A DNA stretch of 8,646 nucleotides from JBBECF01 sp040881945 (GTDB lineage: Bacteria; Pseudomonadota; Alphaproteobacteria; Dongiales; Dongiaceae): the NCBI GenBank assembly GCA_040881945.1, contig JBBECF010000007.1, positions 1 to 8,646 of the forward strand, read 5' to 3'. Below the pieces are notes generated by a model. It did no database searches and had not been told where the DNA came from. It worked only from the letters and a program-made list of their open reading frames with translations. Below are positions 1 through 6,757 of this stretch, piece after piece (position 1 is the stretch's first letter; each line of letters opens with the position of its first letter). Position numbers and translations under genes: made by a program.

Positions 1-1248
<1,248 letters not shown>

Positions 1249-1284
1249 CCTGCTCGGATCTTCTCACTACGGAGGGGGAATTAC

Positions 1285-1695
1285 ATGCGTACGTCCATTG
1301 GCGTGGGTTTTGCGCTTGCAGGGCTGGTACTGGGTATGCCCGTCGCGGCGCAGGAGGCCGGTGTCGCGAGGCCAAACTTGCTGCTTAGCGAGACTGTCGA
1401 AGGCATGCCGATGGGGGCAGCGCAGGAGGTTCGCGTCCTCACGGCGACTCTGAATCCCGGCGACAAGACGGTGTTACATACGCATCGCTTCCCTGTGACG
1501 GCCTATATCCTGGAAGGCGCCTTCACGCTCGAGATGGAAGGGCGCGAGCCGGTGACGGTGAAGGCAGGTGAGGCGATGGTGGAACCGCCGAACGTGAAGA
1601 TGACTGGTTACAACCGCAGCGCCAGCGAGCCGATGAAGGTGGTGATCTTCTATGTCAGCGATCCGGAGACACCGTTCCTGGATCCCGCTCACTAG
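1285..1695 (+). CDS. Small exported cupin-domain protein
   Basis: The protein has 136 residues. Residues 1-22 form a Sec-type signal peptide: positive MRTS start, hydrophobic GVGFALAGLVLGM core, and a likely cleavage site near PVAAQ/EAG, so the product is probably periplasmic. The rest is a single cupin beta-barrel. The first cupin motif is recognisable as G-(x5)-HTH, but the glutamate usually found after the two histidines is not in its normal place (HTHRFPVTAYILEG). The second motif (GEAMVEPPNVKMTGYN) has no histidine, so metal binding is uncertain. The start is supported by a strong GGAGGGGG ribosome site at 1271-1278, seven bases before the ATG. By eye it is less GC-rich and less biased at third positions than eno or the pdh genes, suggesting a more recent arrival. 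Substrate and reaction cannot be named. Confidence 0.85.
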   Translation: MRTSIGVGFALAGLVLGMPVAAQEAGVARPNLLLSETVEGMPMGAAQEVRVLTATLNPGDKTVLHTHRFPVTAYILEGAFTLEMEGREPVTVKAGEAMVEPPNVKMTGYNRSASEPMKVVIFYVSDPETPFLDPAH

Positions 1696-1722
1696 CAGAG
1701 GCGGGTAGCTGCCGCCGCTTGA

Positions 1723-1893
1723 TGGCACGCGGCGGTCGGTTCGGCCGACGGCAAGCGCTACACGGAACGTATCGGCGACGTGCTGAGTCACCTCTTCGTC
1801 CATCAGATCCACCACCGCGGCCAGGTGCATGCGATGCTGTCGGGGATCGACGTTGCGCCGCCGCAGCTCGACGAATTCTTCCCGGCCGGTTGA
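1723..1893 (+). pseudogene. DinB-family protein, C-terminal remnant
   Basis: After an in-frame TGA at 1720 the frame is open for 56 codons to a TGA at 1891. Its translation includes VLSHLFVHQIHHRGQVHAML and ends PPQLDEFFPAG. This is the typical C-terminal end of DinB/YfiT-like four-helix-bundle proteins, where the H-x3-H pattern (HLFVHQIHH) supplies metal-binding histidines. An intact DinB protein has about 150-170 residues, so roughly the first two thirds are absent, and there is no plausible start codon or ribosome site. The fragment is in the same frame as the preceding cupin, separated by that gene's TAG and the second stop. I read it as a gene truncated when the cupin segment arrived or by a neighbouring deletion. 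The family assignment rests on motif recognition only. Confidence 0.72.
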
Positions 1894-1912
1894 GCGCGGC
1901 TCAACCGGCCGG
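1882..1912. terminator. Perfect 14-bp hairpin shared by convergent genes
   Basis: The arms are CCGGCCGGTTGAGC (1882-1895) and GCTCAACCGGCCGG (1899-1912), fully complementary with a 3-nt GCG loop. The left arm contains the TGA of the DinB remnant (1891-1893) and the right arm contains the stop of the minus-strand DUF4389 gene (1901-1903). Its position between convergent 3' ends suggests a bidirectional terminator or an mRNA 3'-end stabiliser. Neither strand has a following T-tract, so classical intrinsic termination is not certain. Confidence 0.6.
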
Positions 1913-2203
1913 CGGTCGCGCTGGCCAGGCGGCGAAGGGATAGGGCTTTTCGTCGCTGTTGTAGGTCAGGAACAGGAGGATCGCGTAGACGTCGTCGCTC
2001 AGGCTCCGCCCCAGCTCCAACAGCCGTTCGTTGGGCCCGCGCGCGACCAGCGTCGTGACGAACTGGAAGATCACGACGGCGCCCAGCACGACCTCGACGA
2101 CGCCATAGATGACGACGAAGAGCAGCATGAACAGCCCGCGCATCCAGGCGTCGCCCGCGCCGCGGGAGGTCCGCTCCGCATGTTCCGTTTTCTCGATCGC
2201 CAT
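1901..2203 (-). CDS. Small membrane protein, DUF4389 family
   Basis: A 100-residue protein of unknown function. The N-terminal 20 residues are hydrophilic. A long hydrophobic stretch (about residues 22-54, MRGLFMLLFVVIYGVVEVVL onward) fits one long or two short membrane helices. The C-terminal half carries the pattern typical of DUF4389 proteins: NERLLELGRSLS, then ILLFLTYNSDEKPYPFAAWP. I chose the ATG at 2203 rather than the in-frame GTG at 2212, because the AGGGGAG ribosome site lies about ten bases before the ATG but almost touches the GTG. Codon use matches the GC-rich host. It is convergent with the DinB remnant and divergent from the ftsB-like gene. Family members are sometimes mislabelled as lipases; nothing here supports that. 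Confidence 0.8.
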   Translation of the reverse strand: MAIEKTEHAERTSRGAGDAWMRGLFMLLFVVIYGVVEVVLGAVVIFQFVTTLVARGPNERLLELGRSLSDDVYAILLFLTYNSDEKPYPFAAWPARPPAG

Positions 2204-2294
2204 GCGACCCACGCTCCCCTACGCGTCGATCCTTGTCAAGCAACCGCGCGATTTGTCCTTGACGGCGGCGAATCGCCCGTGATCCGGTATCGTC
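2204..2294. promoter_or_regulatory. Divergent intergenic region with candidate -35 boxes
   Basis: The 91 bp separate the divergent DUF4389 and ftsB-like genes. A plus-strand CTTGAC (2258-2263) matches the alphaproteobacterial -35 consensus, but no good -10 lies 16-18 bases downstream; the nearest TATnnT-like string (TATCGT, 2288-2293) is too far away. A minus-strand TTGACA (complement of 2234-2239) also lacks a convincing -10 box. These are only candidates. Confidence 0.3.
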
Positions 2295-2624
2295 ATGGCT
2301 GTCTTGCATGAGCTGCGCCGGCGCGCCCGGCAGATCGCCCCGCCGGTGCTGGGCGCCTGCCTGGTCGCTTACTTCGCCTACCACGCGGTGCAGGGCGATC
2401 GCGGCATCATCGCCTGGCTCGTGCTCCACCAGCAGATCCGCGAGGCCGAGACGGTCGCGACGGCCGGCGCCGCCGAGCGCGCCACGCTCGAGCATCGCAT
2501 CGCCCTGCTCGGGCCCGCGGGCCTCGACCCGGACCTGCTCGACGAGCGGGCGCGGATCATGCTCGGCCTGGCGCAAGGCGACGAGCTCGTGATCCTGCTC
2601 GATGGCCCCGACCCGCGGCCCTGA
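2295..2624 (+). CDS. ftsB: Septum formation initiator, FtsB/DivIC-like
   Basis: A 109-residue bitopic membrane protein of the FtsB/DivIC family, which links FtsL and FtsQ in the divisome and helps activate septal peptidoglycan synthesis. A short positive N-terminus (HELRRRARQ) is followed by a membrane segment (about residues 15-34, APPVLGACLVAYFAYHAVQG). Then comes a helical, probably coiled-coil region (about 38-73, with QQIREAETVATAGAAERATL) and the conserved end motif LDPDLLDERARIMLGLAQGDELVI. Length and order suit the family. The start is the ATG at 2295; no strong ribosome site is visible before it. A position between eno and pdhA is the normal alphaproteobacterial one, which supports the call. 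The gene symbol is a family-level assignment. Confidence 0.88.
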   Translation: MAVLHELRRRARQIAPPVLGACLVAYFAYHAVQGDRGIIAWLVLHQQIREAETVATAGAAERATLEHRIALLGPAGLDPDLLDERARIMLGLAQGDELVILLDGPDPRP

Positions 2625-2791
2625 GCCAGGCTCCCGGAGTATAGTTAACCGATTTCCGGGAAACTTCAATAAAACACATACATCGCTGGCACTTACGGCG
2701 ACTTGCTTTCACGGCCGCTCGGCATTAAGTATGTGCCCTAGCGGGTGCCCGACGGCGCCCGGCTCCGGCGTCCGCCACGGGGGGAGGAGCC
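2625..2791 (+). promoter_or_regulatory. pdh operon leader with candidate promoter and ribosome site
   Basis: This 167-bp gap is much more AT-rich at 2640-2735 than its surroundings, as expected for a promoter. Candidates are TATAGT at 2640-2645 (5 of 6 matches to a -10 box, with no clear -35), and CTTGCT at 2702-2707 with TTAAGT at 2725-2730 (17-nt spacing, weak -10). Small palindromes lie beside them: GTTAAC (2644-2649) and TTTCC-G-GGAAA (2653-2663). CACATAC (2675-2681) is the reverse complement of GTATGTG (2729-2735). A hairpin in the transcript leader is possible at 2742-2749 with 2754-2761 (8 bp, one G-T pair). The pdhA ribosome site GGGGAGGAG is at 2781-2789. Confidence 0.4.
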
Positions 2792-3799
2792 ATGACCGCC
2801 ACCGCCAAACGCAAGGCCCGGCCCGCCGCCGTGGCCGAAGCCGGCGCGCTGCAGCGCTATTACCGCGACATGCTGCTGATCCGCCGTTTCGAGGAGAAGG
2901 CCGGCCAGCTCTACGGCATGGGCCTGATCGGCGGTTTTTGCCACCTCTATATCGGCCAGGAGGCGGTGGTCGTCGGCATGCAGGCGGCGGTCACGCCCGA
3001 CGACACGCTCGTCTCGTCCTACCGCAGCCACGGCCACATGCTTGTCACCGGCATGGACCCCAAGGGCGTCATGGCCGAGCTGACCGGCCGGCGCGGCGGC
3101 TATTCCAAGGGCAAGGGCGGCTCGATGCACATGTTCAGCCGCGAGAAGAACTTCTTCGGCGGCCACGGCATCGTCGGCGCCCAGGTGCCGATCGGCACCG
3201 GCATCGCCTTCGCCCATCGCTACCTGGAGAACGGCAACGTCTGCCTGACCTATCTCGGCGACGGCGCCGTCAACCAGGGCCAGGTCTACGAATCCTTCAA
3301 CATGGCGGCGCTGTGGAAGCTGCCGGTCGTCTATGTCATCGAGAACAACAAATACGGCATGGGCACCAGCGTCGAGCGCGCCTCGGCGACCGTCGATCTG
3401 TACAAGCGCGGCCAGGCCTACGGCATCCCCGGCCATCAGGTCGACGGCATGGACGTGCTCGCAGTCAAGGCCGCCGGCGACAAGGCCGTGGCGCACGCGC
3501 GCGCCGGCAAGGGCCCCTACATCCTGGAGATGCTGACCTACCGCTACCGCGGCCATTCGATGTCCGACCCCGCGAAGTACCGCAGCAAGGAGGAGGTCAC
3601 CAAGATGCGCCAGGAGCACGACCCGATCGACCGCGTCCGCCAGCTCCTGCTCGACAGCGGCGAGGTCGACGAGGCGGCGCTCAAGGCGATCGACCGCGAA
3701 ATCAAGGACGTCGTGTCCGAGGCCACGGCCTTTGCCCAGAGCAGCACCGAGCCCGACCCCGAAGAGCTTTACACCGACGTCTATCGGGCGGGGCCCTGA
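2792..3799 (+). CDS. pdhA: Pyruvate dehydrogenase E1 component, alpha subunit
   Basis: The alpha subunit of the heterotetrameric (alpha2-beta2) thiamine-diphosphate-dependent E1, which decarboxylates pyruvate and reductively acetylates lipoyl groups. The 335 residues equal the usual bacterial length. The N-terminal region has MLLIRRFEEKAGQLYGMGLI and GGFCHLYIGQEAVVVGM. SYRSHGHMLVTGMDP and GRRGGYSKGKGGSMHMF follow. The ThDP/Mg2+ motif runs from GDGAVNQGQ (residue 156 onward) to ENNKYGMGT (184-192). RYRGHSMSDPAKYRS (H255, S256) corresponds to the loop phosphorylated in mitochondrial E1-alpha. The ATG at 2792 is preceded by a near-ideal GGGGAGGAG site. pdhB begins 36 bp after the stop, so the two subunits are surely co-transcribed. 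The motifs fit pyruvate rather than branched-chain E1, and the presence of all complex subunits supports this. Confidence 0.97.
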   Translation: MTATAKRKARPAAVAEAGALQRYYRDMLLIRRFEEKAGQLYGMGLIGGFCHLYIGQEAVVVGMQAAVTPDDTLVSSYRSHGHMLVTGMDPKGVMAELTGRRGGYSKGKGGSMHMFSREKNFFGGHGIVGAQVPIGTGIAFAHRYLENGNVCLTYLGDGAVNQGQVYESFNMAALWKLPVVYVIENNKYGMGTSVERASATVDLYKRGQAYGIPGHQVDGMDVLAVKAAGDKAVAHARAGKGPYILEMLTYRYRGHSMSDPAKYRSKEEVTKMRQEHDPIDRVRQLLLDSGEVDEAALKAIDREIKDVVSEATAFAQSSTEPDPEELYTDVYRAGP

Positions 3800-3835
3800 C
3801 GAGGCAGCCAGGCCCGTTCGATCGCGGAGACGGAC

Positions 3836-5212
3836 ATGCCGATCCAAGTGCTGATGCCGGCCCTGTCGCCGACCATGACCGAGGGCAAGCTGGCGAAGTG
3901 GCTGAAGCGGGAAGGCGACGCCGTGTCCGCCGGCGACGTCATCGCCGAGATCGAGACCGACAAGGCGACCATGGAGGTGGAGGCGGTGGACGAAGGCACG
4001 CTCGGCCGCATCCTCGTGGCCGAGGGCACCGATGCCGTCGCGGTCAATACGCCGATCGCCCTGCTGCTCGGCGACGGCGAGGACGCCGCCGCTCTCGACG
4101 CCAGGGCGAAGGCGCCGCCCTCACCCCAACCCTCTCCCGCGGAGCGGGAGAGGGGGGACCGGCGCGCGGCGCCGGTGGGTGAGGGGATGGCGGCCGCGCC
4201 GACGCCCGAGCCCGAATGGACCGGCCCCACGGTCGCGCAGACCGTGCGCGAGGCCCTGCGCGACGCCATGGCCGAGGAGATGCGCCGCGACCCGACCGTG
4301 TTCCTGATGGGCGAGGAGGTCGCGGAATACCAGGGCGCCTACAAGATCAGCCAGGGCCTGCTCGAAGAGTTCGGCGCGCGGCGCGTCATCGACACCCCGA
4401 TCACCGAGCACGGCTTCGCCGGGCTGGGTGTCGGCGCGGCGTTCTACGGCCTCCGTCCGATCGTCGAATTCATGACCTTCAACTTCGCCATGCAGGCGAT
4501 TGACCAGATCGTCAACTCGGCGGCGAAGACGCCGTACATGTCCGGCGGCCAAGTCGCCTGCCCGATCGTGTTCCGCGGCCCGAACGGCCCGGCCGCGCGC
4601 GTTGCGGCGCAGCATTCGCAGGACTACTCGAGCTGGTTCGCCCATGTCCCCGGACTCAAGGTCGTCGCCCCGTGGTCGGCGGCCGACGCCAAGGGGCTGC
4701 TCAAGGCGGCGGTCCGCGATCCCAACCCGGTCATCTTCCTGGAGAACGAGATCCTCTACGGCCAGAGCTTCGAGGTGCCGCAGGCCGAGGACTGGGTGGT
4801 GCCGATCGGCAAGGCGCGCATCGTGCGGCCCGGCCGCGACGTTACCATCACGGCCGTGTCGATCATGGTCGGCAAGGCGCTCGAGGCGGCGCGGCTGCTC
4901 GCCGAGGATGGCATCGAGGCCGAGGTCATCGACCTGCGCACGCTGCGCCCGCTCGACACCGCGACGATCGTCGAGTCGGTGAAGAAGACCAACCGCCTGG
5001 TGACGGCCGAGGAAGGCTGGCCCTTCGCCGGCATCGGGGCGGAGCTGGCGGCGCTGATGATGGAGCAGGCGTTCGACTGGCTCGACGCGCCGGTCGCCCG
5101 GGTCGCCGGCGTCGACGTGCCGATGCCCTATGCCGCCAATCTCGAGAAGCTGGCGCTGCCGCAAGTCGAAACCATCGTGGCTGCCGCGCGCCGGGTGCTT
5201 TATAGGCCATGA
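3836..5212 (+). CDS. pdhB: Pyruvate dehydrogenase E1 beta subunit with N-terminal lipoyl domain
   Basis: 458 residues, about 130 longer than a plain E1-beta. Residues 1-80 form a biotinyl/lipoyl domain beginning MPIQVLMPALSPTMTEGKLA, with the lipoylated lysine predicted at K43 in ETDKATME. A proline/alanine-rich linker (about 85-130) contains SPQPSPAERERG, the in-frame translation of a palindromic repeat (4118-4186). The E1-beta core starts near TVAQTVREALRDAM. It holds GEEVAEYQGAYK (residues 159-170), whose glutamate contacts ThDP, then FMTFNFAMQAIDQIVNSAAK and AAQHSQDYSSWFAHVPGLKV (H260 is the conserved active-site histidine). A transketolase C-terminal domain follows (EVIDLRTLRPLDTATIVES, TAEEGWPFAGIGAE). 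E1-beta with its own lipoyl domain is known from alphaproteobacteria such as Zymomonas and Sinorhizobium. A CGGAGA site precedes the ATG. Apart from the linker insert nothing looks damaged. Confidence 0.96.
   Translation: MPIQVLMPALSPTMTEGKLAKWLKREGDAVSAGDVIAEIETDKATMEVEAVDEGTLGRILVAEGTDAVAVNTPIALLLGDGEDAAALDARAKAPPSPQPSPAERERGDRRAAPVGEGMAAAPTPEPEWTGPTVAQTVREALRDAMAEEMRRDPTVFLMGEEVAEYQGAYKISQGLLEEFGARRVIDTPITEHGFAGLGVGAAFYGLRPIVEFMTFNFAMQAIDQIVNSAAKTPYMSGGQVACPIVFRGPNGPAARVAAQHSQDYSSWFAHVPGLKVVAPWSAADAKGLLKAAVRDPNPVIFLENEILYGQSFEVPQAEDWVVPIGKARIVRPGRDVTITAVSIMVGKALEAARLLAEDGIEAEVIDLRTLRPLDTATIVESVKKTNRLVTAEEGWPFAGIGAELAALMMEQAFDWLDAPVARVAGVDVPMPYAANLEKLALPQVETIVAAARRVLYRP
4118..4186 (+). repeat. 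Palindromic repeat element B, copy 1 (in frame inside pdhB)
   Basis: A 69-bp element bounded by the inverted pair CCCTCACCC (4118-4126) and GGGTGAGGG (4177-4185). Inside are an 11-bp hairpin, CCCTCTCCCGC (4130-4140) with GCGGGAGAGGG (4144-4154), and a 7-bp hairpin, CCGGCGC (4159-4165) with GCGCCGG (4169-4175). Its length is a multiple of three. It is read through as part of the flexible lipoyl linker (PSPQPSPAERERG to VGEG). The positions 4111-4158 match 5716-5763 in pdhC at 46 of 48 bases. Confidence 0.85.
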
Positions 5213-5443
5213 GCGAGAAAGTTCTTTCTGGAATACTTGAAAAGCTACGGGCTAGGGGTGTGGGTCTAACGTTTGGTTCCCTTCTCGCCGTCATGCCCGG
5301 CCTTGAGCCGGGCATCCATCGTGCCGCTGCGTCCTCGGGCTTGACCCGAGGATGGATTGCCGGGTCAAGCCCGGCAATGACAACTTGGAAGTTCGATAGC
5401 GACGAGAACCATCCGTTAGGGACAAACCGCTAGGGGTGGAAAG
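5213..5443. other. pdhB-pdhC intergenic gap
   Basis: 231 bp with no supported gene. The middle is a three-hairpin repeat (5291-5380). The flanks are less GC-rich than the genes. A short frame beginning with the ATG that overlaps the pdhB stop (5209) runs through the repeat to 5433, but its codon use is unlike the host and it has no recognisable domain. The end holds the pdhC ribosome site (AGGGG at 5432-5436, seven bases before the ATG). TTGAAA at 5237-5242 resembles a -35 box, without a matching -10. Confidence 0.6.
5291..5380. repeat. Three-hairpin palindromic element A (CTTGA-loop type)
   Basis: Three adjacent stem-loops share one 5-nt loop sequence. ATGCCCGGC pairs with GCCGGGCAT (5293-5301 and 5307-5315, loop CTTGA). 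CCTCGGG pairs with CCCGAGG (5333-5339 and 5345-5351, loop CTTGA). ATTGCCGGG pairs with CCCGGCAAT (5356-5364 and 5370-5378, loop TCAAG, so reversed). The outer ends (GTCATGCC and GGCAATGAC) are themselves roughly inverted. This layout is that of the dispersed extragenic palindromes common in alphaproteobacterial chromosomes. Inside an operon it may act as an mRNA processing or stability element. Confidence 0.82.
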
Positions 5444-5851
5444 ATGCCGATCAAGATACTGATGCCGGCCCTGTCGCCGACCATGACCGAAGGCAACCTT
5501 CTCAAATGGCACAAGAAGGAAGGCGACGAGGTGCGCGCCGGCGACGTCGTCGCCGAGATCGAGACCGATAAGGCGACCATGGAGGTCGAGGCGACCGACG
5601 AAGGCCGGCTCGGCAAGATCGTCGTGCCCGAGGGCACCGAGGGGGTGCAGGTGAACGCCGTCATCGCCCTGTTGCTGGAGGAGGGCGAGGACGCCGCGGC
5701 GCTCGAAAAGCCGCCGGCGCCGCCCTCACCCCAACCCTCTCCCGCAAAGCGGGAGAGGGGGGAGCCGGGGGCGTTGCGCGGGTGGGTGAGGGGGTGGCCG
5801 TCGCGCCGCCGGTCCCGCCCCCCGCGGAAGCGCCGGGCGACCGCGTCTTAG
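5444..5851 (+). CDS. pdhC: Dihydrolipoamide acetyltransferase (E2), N-terminal lipoyl part of a frame-broken gene
   Basis: 135 residues as read. Residues 1-80 are a complete lipoyl domain starting MPIKILMPALSPTMTEGNLL, with the predicted lipoyl lysine K43 in ETDKATMEVEATDEG. The domain is closely similar to the one at the start of pdhB. A linker (EKPPAPPSPQPSPAKRERG) encoded by a palindromic repeat follows. From about residue 107 the frame yields a basic, unrelated tail (LRGWVRGWPSRRRSRPP) and ends at a TAG at 5849-5851. The rest of E2 continues in the frame one base back, overlapping from 5782. The start has an upstream AGGGG site. I interpret this as the first part of a single E2 gene (5444-6747) whose frame was broken within the repeat, either by a sequencing or assembly error in a G-rich run or by a real mutation. 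If real, the product would be a free lipoyl-domain protein. Confidence 0.85.
   Translation: MPIKILMPALSPTMTEGNLLKWHKKEGDEVRAGDVVAEIETDKATMEVEATDEGRLGKIVVPEGTEGVQVNAVIALLLEEGEDAAALEKPPAPPSPQPSPAKRERGEPGALRGWVRGWPSRRRSRPPRKRRATAS
5723..5793 (+). repeat. Palindromic repeat element B, copy 2 (site of the pdhC frame break)
   Basis: A 71-bp copy of the element in pdhB, at the corresponding linker position and in the same starting phase. The outer pair is CCCTCACCC (5723-5731) and GGGTGAGGG (5784-5792). The inner 11-bp hairpin is CCCTCTCCCGC (5735-5745) with GCGGGAGAGGG (5749-5759). The part between 5764 and 5781 is two bases longer than in copy 1, and this shifts the downstream E2 reading frame. 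G-runs at 5757-5762, 5767-5771 and 5790-5794 are likely places for a missed or lost base. Confidence 0.85.
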
Positions 5852-6747
5852 CCAGCCCGCTCGCCCGGCGCATGGCCGAGCAGGCCGGCCTCGACCTCGC
5901 GGCGGTCAAGGGCAGCGGCCCGCACGGGCGCATCGTCAAGGCCGACATCGACTCCGCCCGCGGCCGCGCCGCGCCCGTCGCCGCCGCGGCCAGGCCCACG
6001 GCCGCGCCCGCCGTCGCCCCCGCGGCCGGCCTGCCGGCCTACACCGAGTTGCCGGTCAGCGGCATCCGCAAGATCGTCGCCCGCCGGCTTGTCGAGGCGA
6101 AGCGCGACGCGCCGCATTTCTACCTCACCATCGACTGCGAGATCGACGCGCTCCTGAAGATCCGCCAGGACCTCAATGCCCGCCTCGCCTCGCTGGCGCT
6201 CCGGCGCAGCGGGTCGGACGACTACAAGCTGTCGGTCAATGATTTCGTGATCCGCGCCGCCGCGCTCGCCCTGAAGCGGGTGCCGGCGGCGAACGCCTCC
6301 TGGGCCGAGACCGTCATCCGCCGCTACCACGCCGCCGACATCTCGGTCGCGGTGGCGATTCCCGACGGCCTGATCACGCCGATCGTGCGCAACGCCGACG
6401 CCAAGGGCCTCGCCGTCATCTCCAACGAGATGAAGGACCTGGCGGACCGGGCGCGCGCCGGCAAGCTCAAGCCCGAGGAGTTCCAGGGCGGCACCTTCAG
6501 CGTCTCCAACCTCGGCATGTACGGCATCCGCGAATTCGCCGCCGTCATCAACCCGCCGCAAGGCGCGATCCTCGCGGTCGGCGCCGGCGAGAAGCGCGCG
6601 GTCGTCAAGGACGGCGCGCTCGCCGTGGCGACGGTGATGAGTTGCACGCTGTCCGTCGACCACCGCGTCGTCGACGGCGTCGTCGGCGCCGAGTTCCTCG
6701 CCGCCTTCAAGAAGCTGATCGAAGACCCGCTGACGATGCTGTTGTGA
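5782..6747 (+). CDS. pdhC: Dihydrolipoamide acetyltransferase (E2), subunit-binding and catalytic part of a frame-broken gene
   Basis: 321 residues from a GTG at 5782, which may be only a codon within the repeat. The E2 core forms the scaffold of the complex and transfers acetyl groups from lipoate to CoA. A proline/alanine linker (VAVAPPVPPPAEAPGD) leads to the peripheral-subunit-binding domain (about residues 22-57, ASPLARRMAEQAGLDLAAVK, GSGPHGRIVKADI). A second Ala/Pro linker follows, then the catalytic acyltransferase domain (about 90-321). Landmarks are SGIRKIVARRLVEAKRDAPH, AVAIPDGLITPIVRNAD, FSVSNLGMYGIREFAAVINP and the active-site DHRVVDG (H294 and D298 in this numbering). The lipoyl domain lies upstream in the other frame. 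Joining the two parts gives about 430 residues, normal for alphaproteobacterial PdhC. No independent start is convincing; the G-run at 5767-5771 could mimic a ribosome site. All catalytic residues are intact, so the core is under selection or was only recently disrupted. Confidence 0.9.
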   Translation: MGEGVAVAPPVPPPAEAPGDRVLASPLARRMAEQAGLDLAAVKGSGPHGRIVKADIDSARGRAAPVAAAARPTAAPAVAPAAGLPAYTELPVSGIRKIVARRLVEAKRDAPHFYLTIDCEIDALLKIRQDLNARLASLALRRSGSDDYKLSVNDFVIRAAALALKRVPAANASWAETVIRRYHAADISVAVAIPDGLITPIVRNADAKGLAVISNEMKDLADRARAGKLKPEEFQGGTFSVSNLGMYGIREFAAVINPPQGAILAVGAGEKRAVVKDGALAVATVMSCTLSVDHRVVDGVVGAEFLAAFKKLIEDPLTMLL

Positions 6748-6757
6748 GGGCGGCGCG

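Noticed and set aside
1249..1284. Terminator after enolase
   Set aside because: No stem with a T-tract is visible in the 36 bp before the cupin, so read-through cannot be ruled out.
1803..2669. 288-codon minus-strand frame and an overlapping plus-strand frame (1829-2311)
   Set aside because: Both cross several better supported features (DUF4389 gene, ftsB-like gene, DinB remnant) and show no family signal.
2602..4182. 526-codon plus-strand frame overlapping pdhA and pdhB
   Set aside because: It is an arginine- and glycine-rich out-of-frame reading of pdhA and the start of pdhB, with no recognisable domain.
4118..4186. Repeat B as a CRISPR array or transposon end
   Set aside because: Only single dispersed copies with no regular spacers, no adjacent cas gene or transposase. 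It fits a dispersed palindromic element.
5209..5433. 74-codon frame whose ATG overlaps the pdhB stop
   Set aside because: Its first 27 codons mostly end in A or T, unlike all neighbours, and the rest is a translation of the three-hairpin repeat. The ATGA overlap is probably chance.
5746..5800. Programmed -1 ribosomal frameshift joining the two pdhC parts
   Set aside because: The direction fits, but I found no good slippery heptamer: codons AGG, GGG, GAG and AGG, GGG, TGG do not re-pair well after slipping. An error or mutation in a G-run explains it more simply. Transcriptional slippage on the six-G run cannot be excluded.
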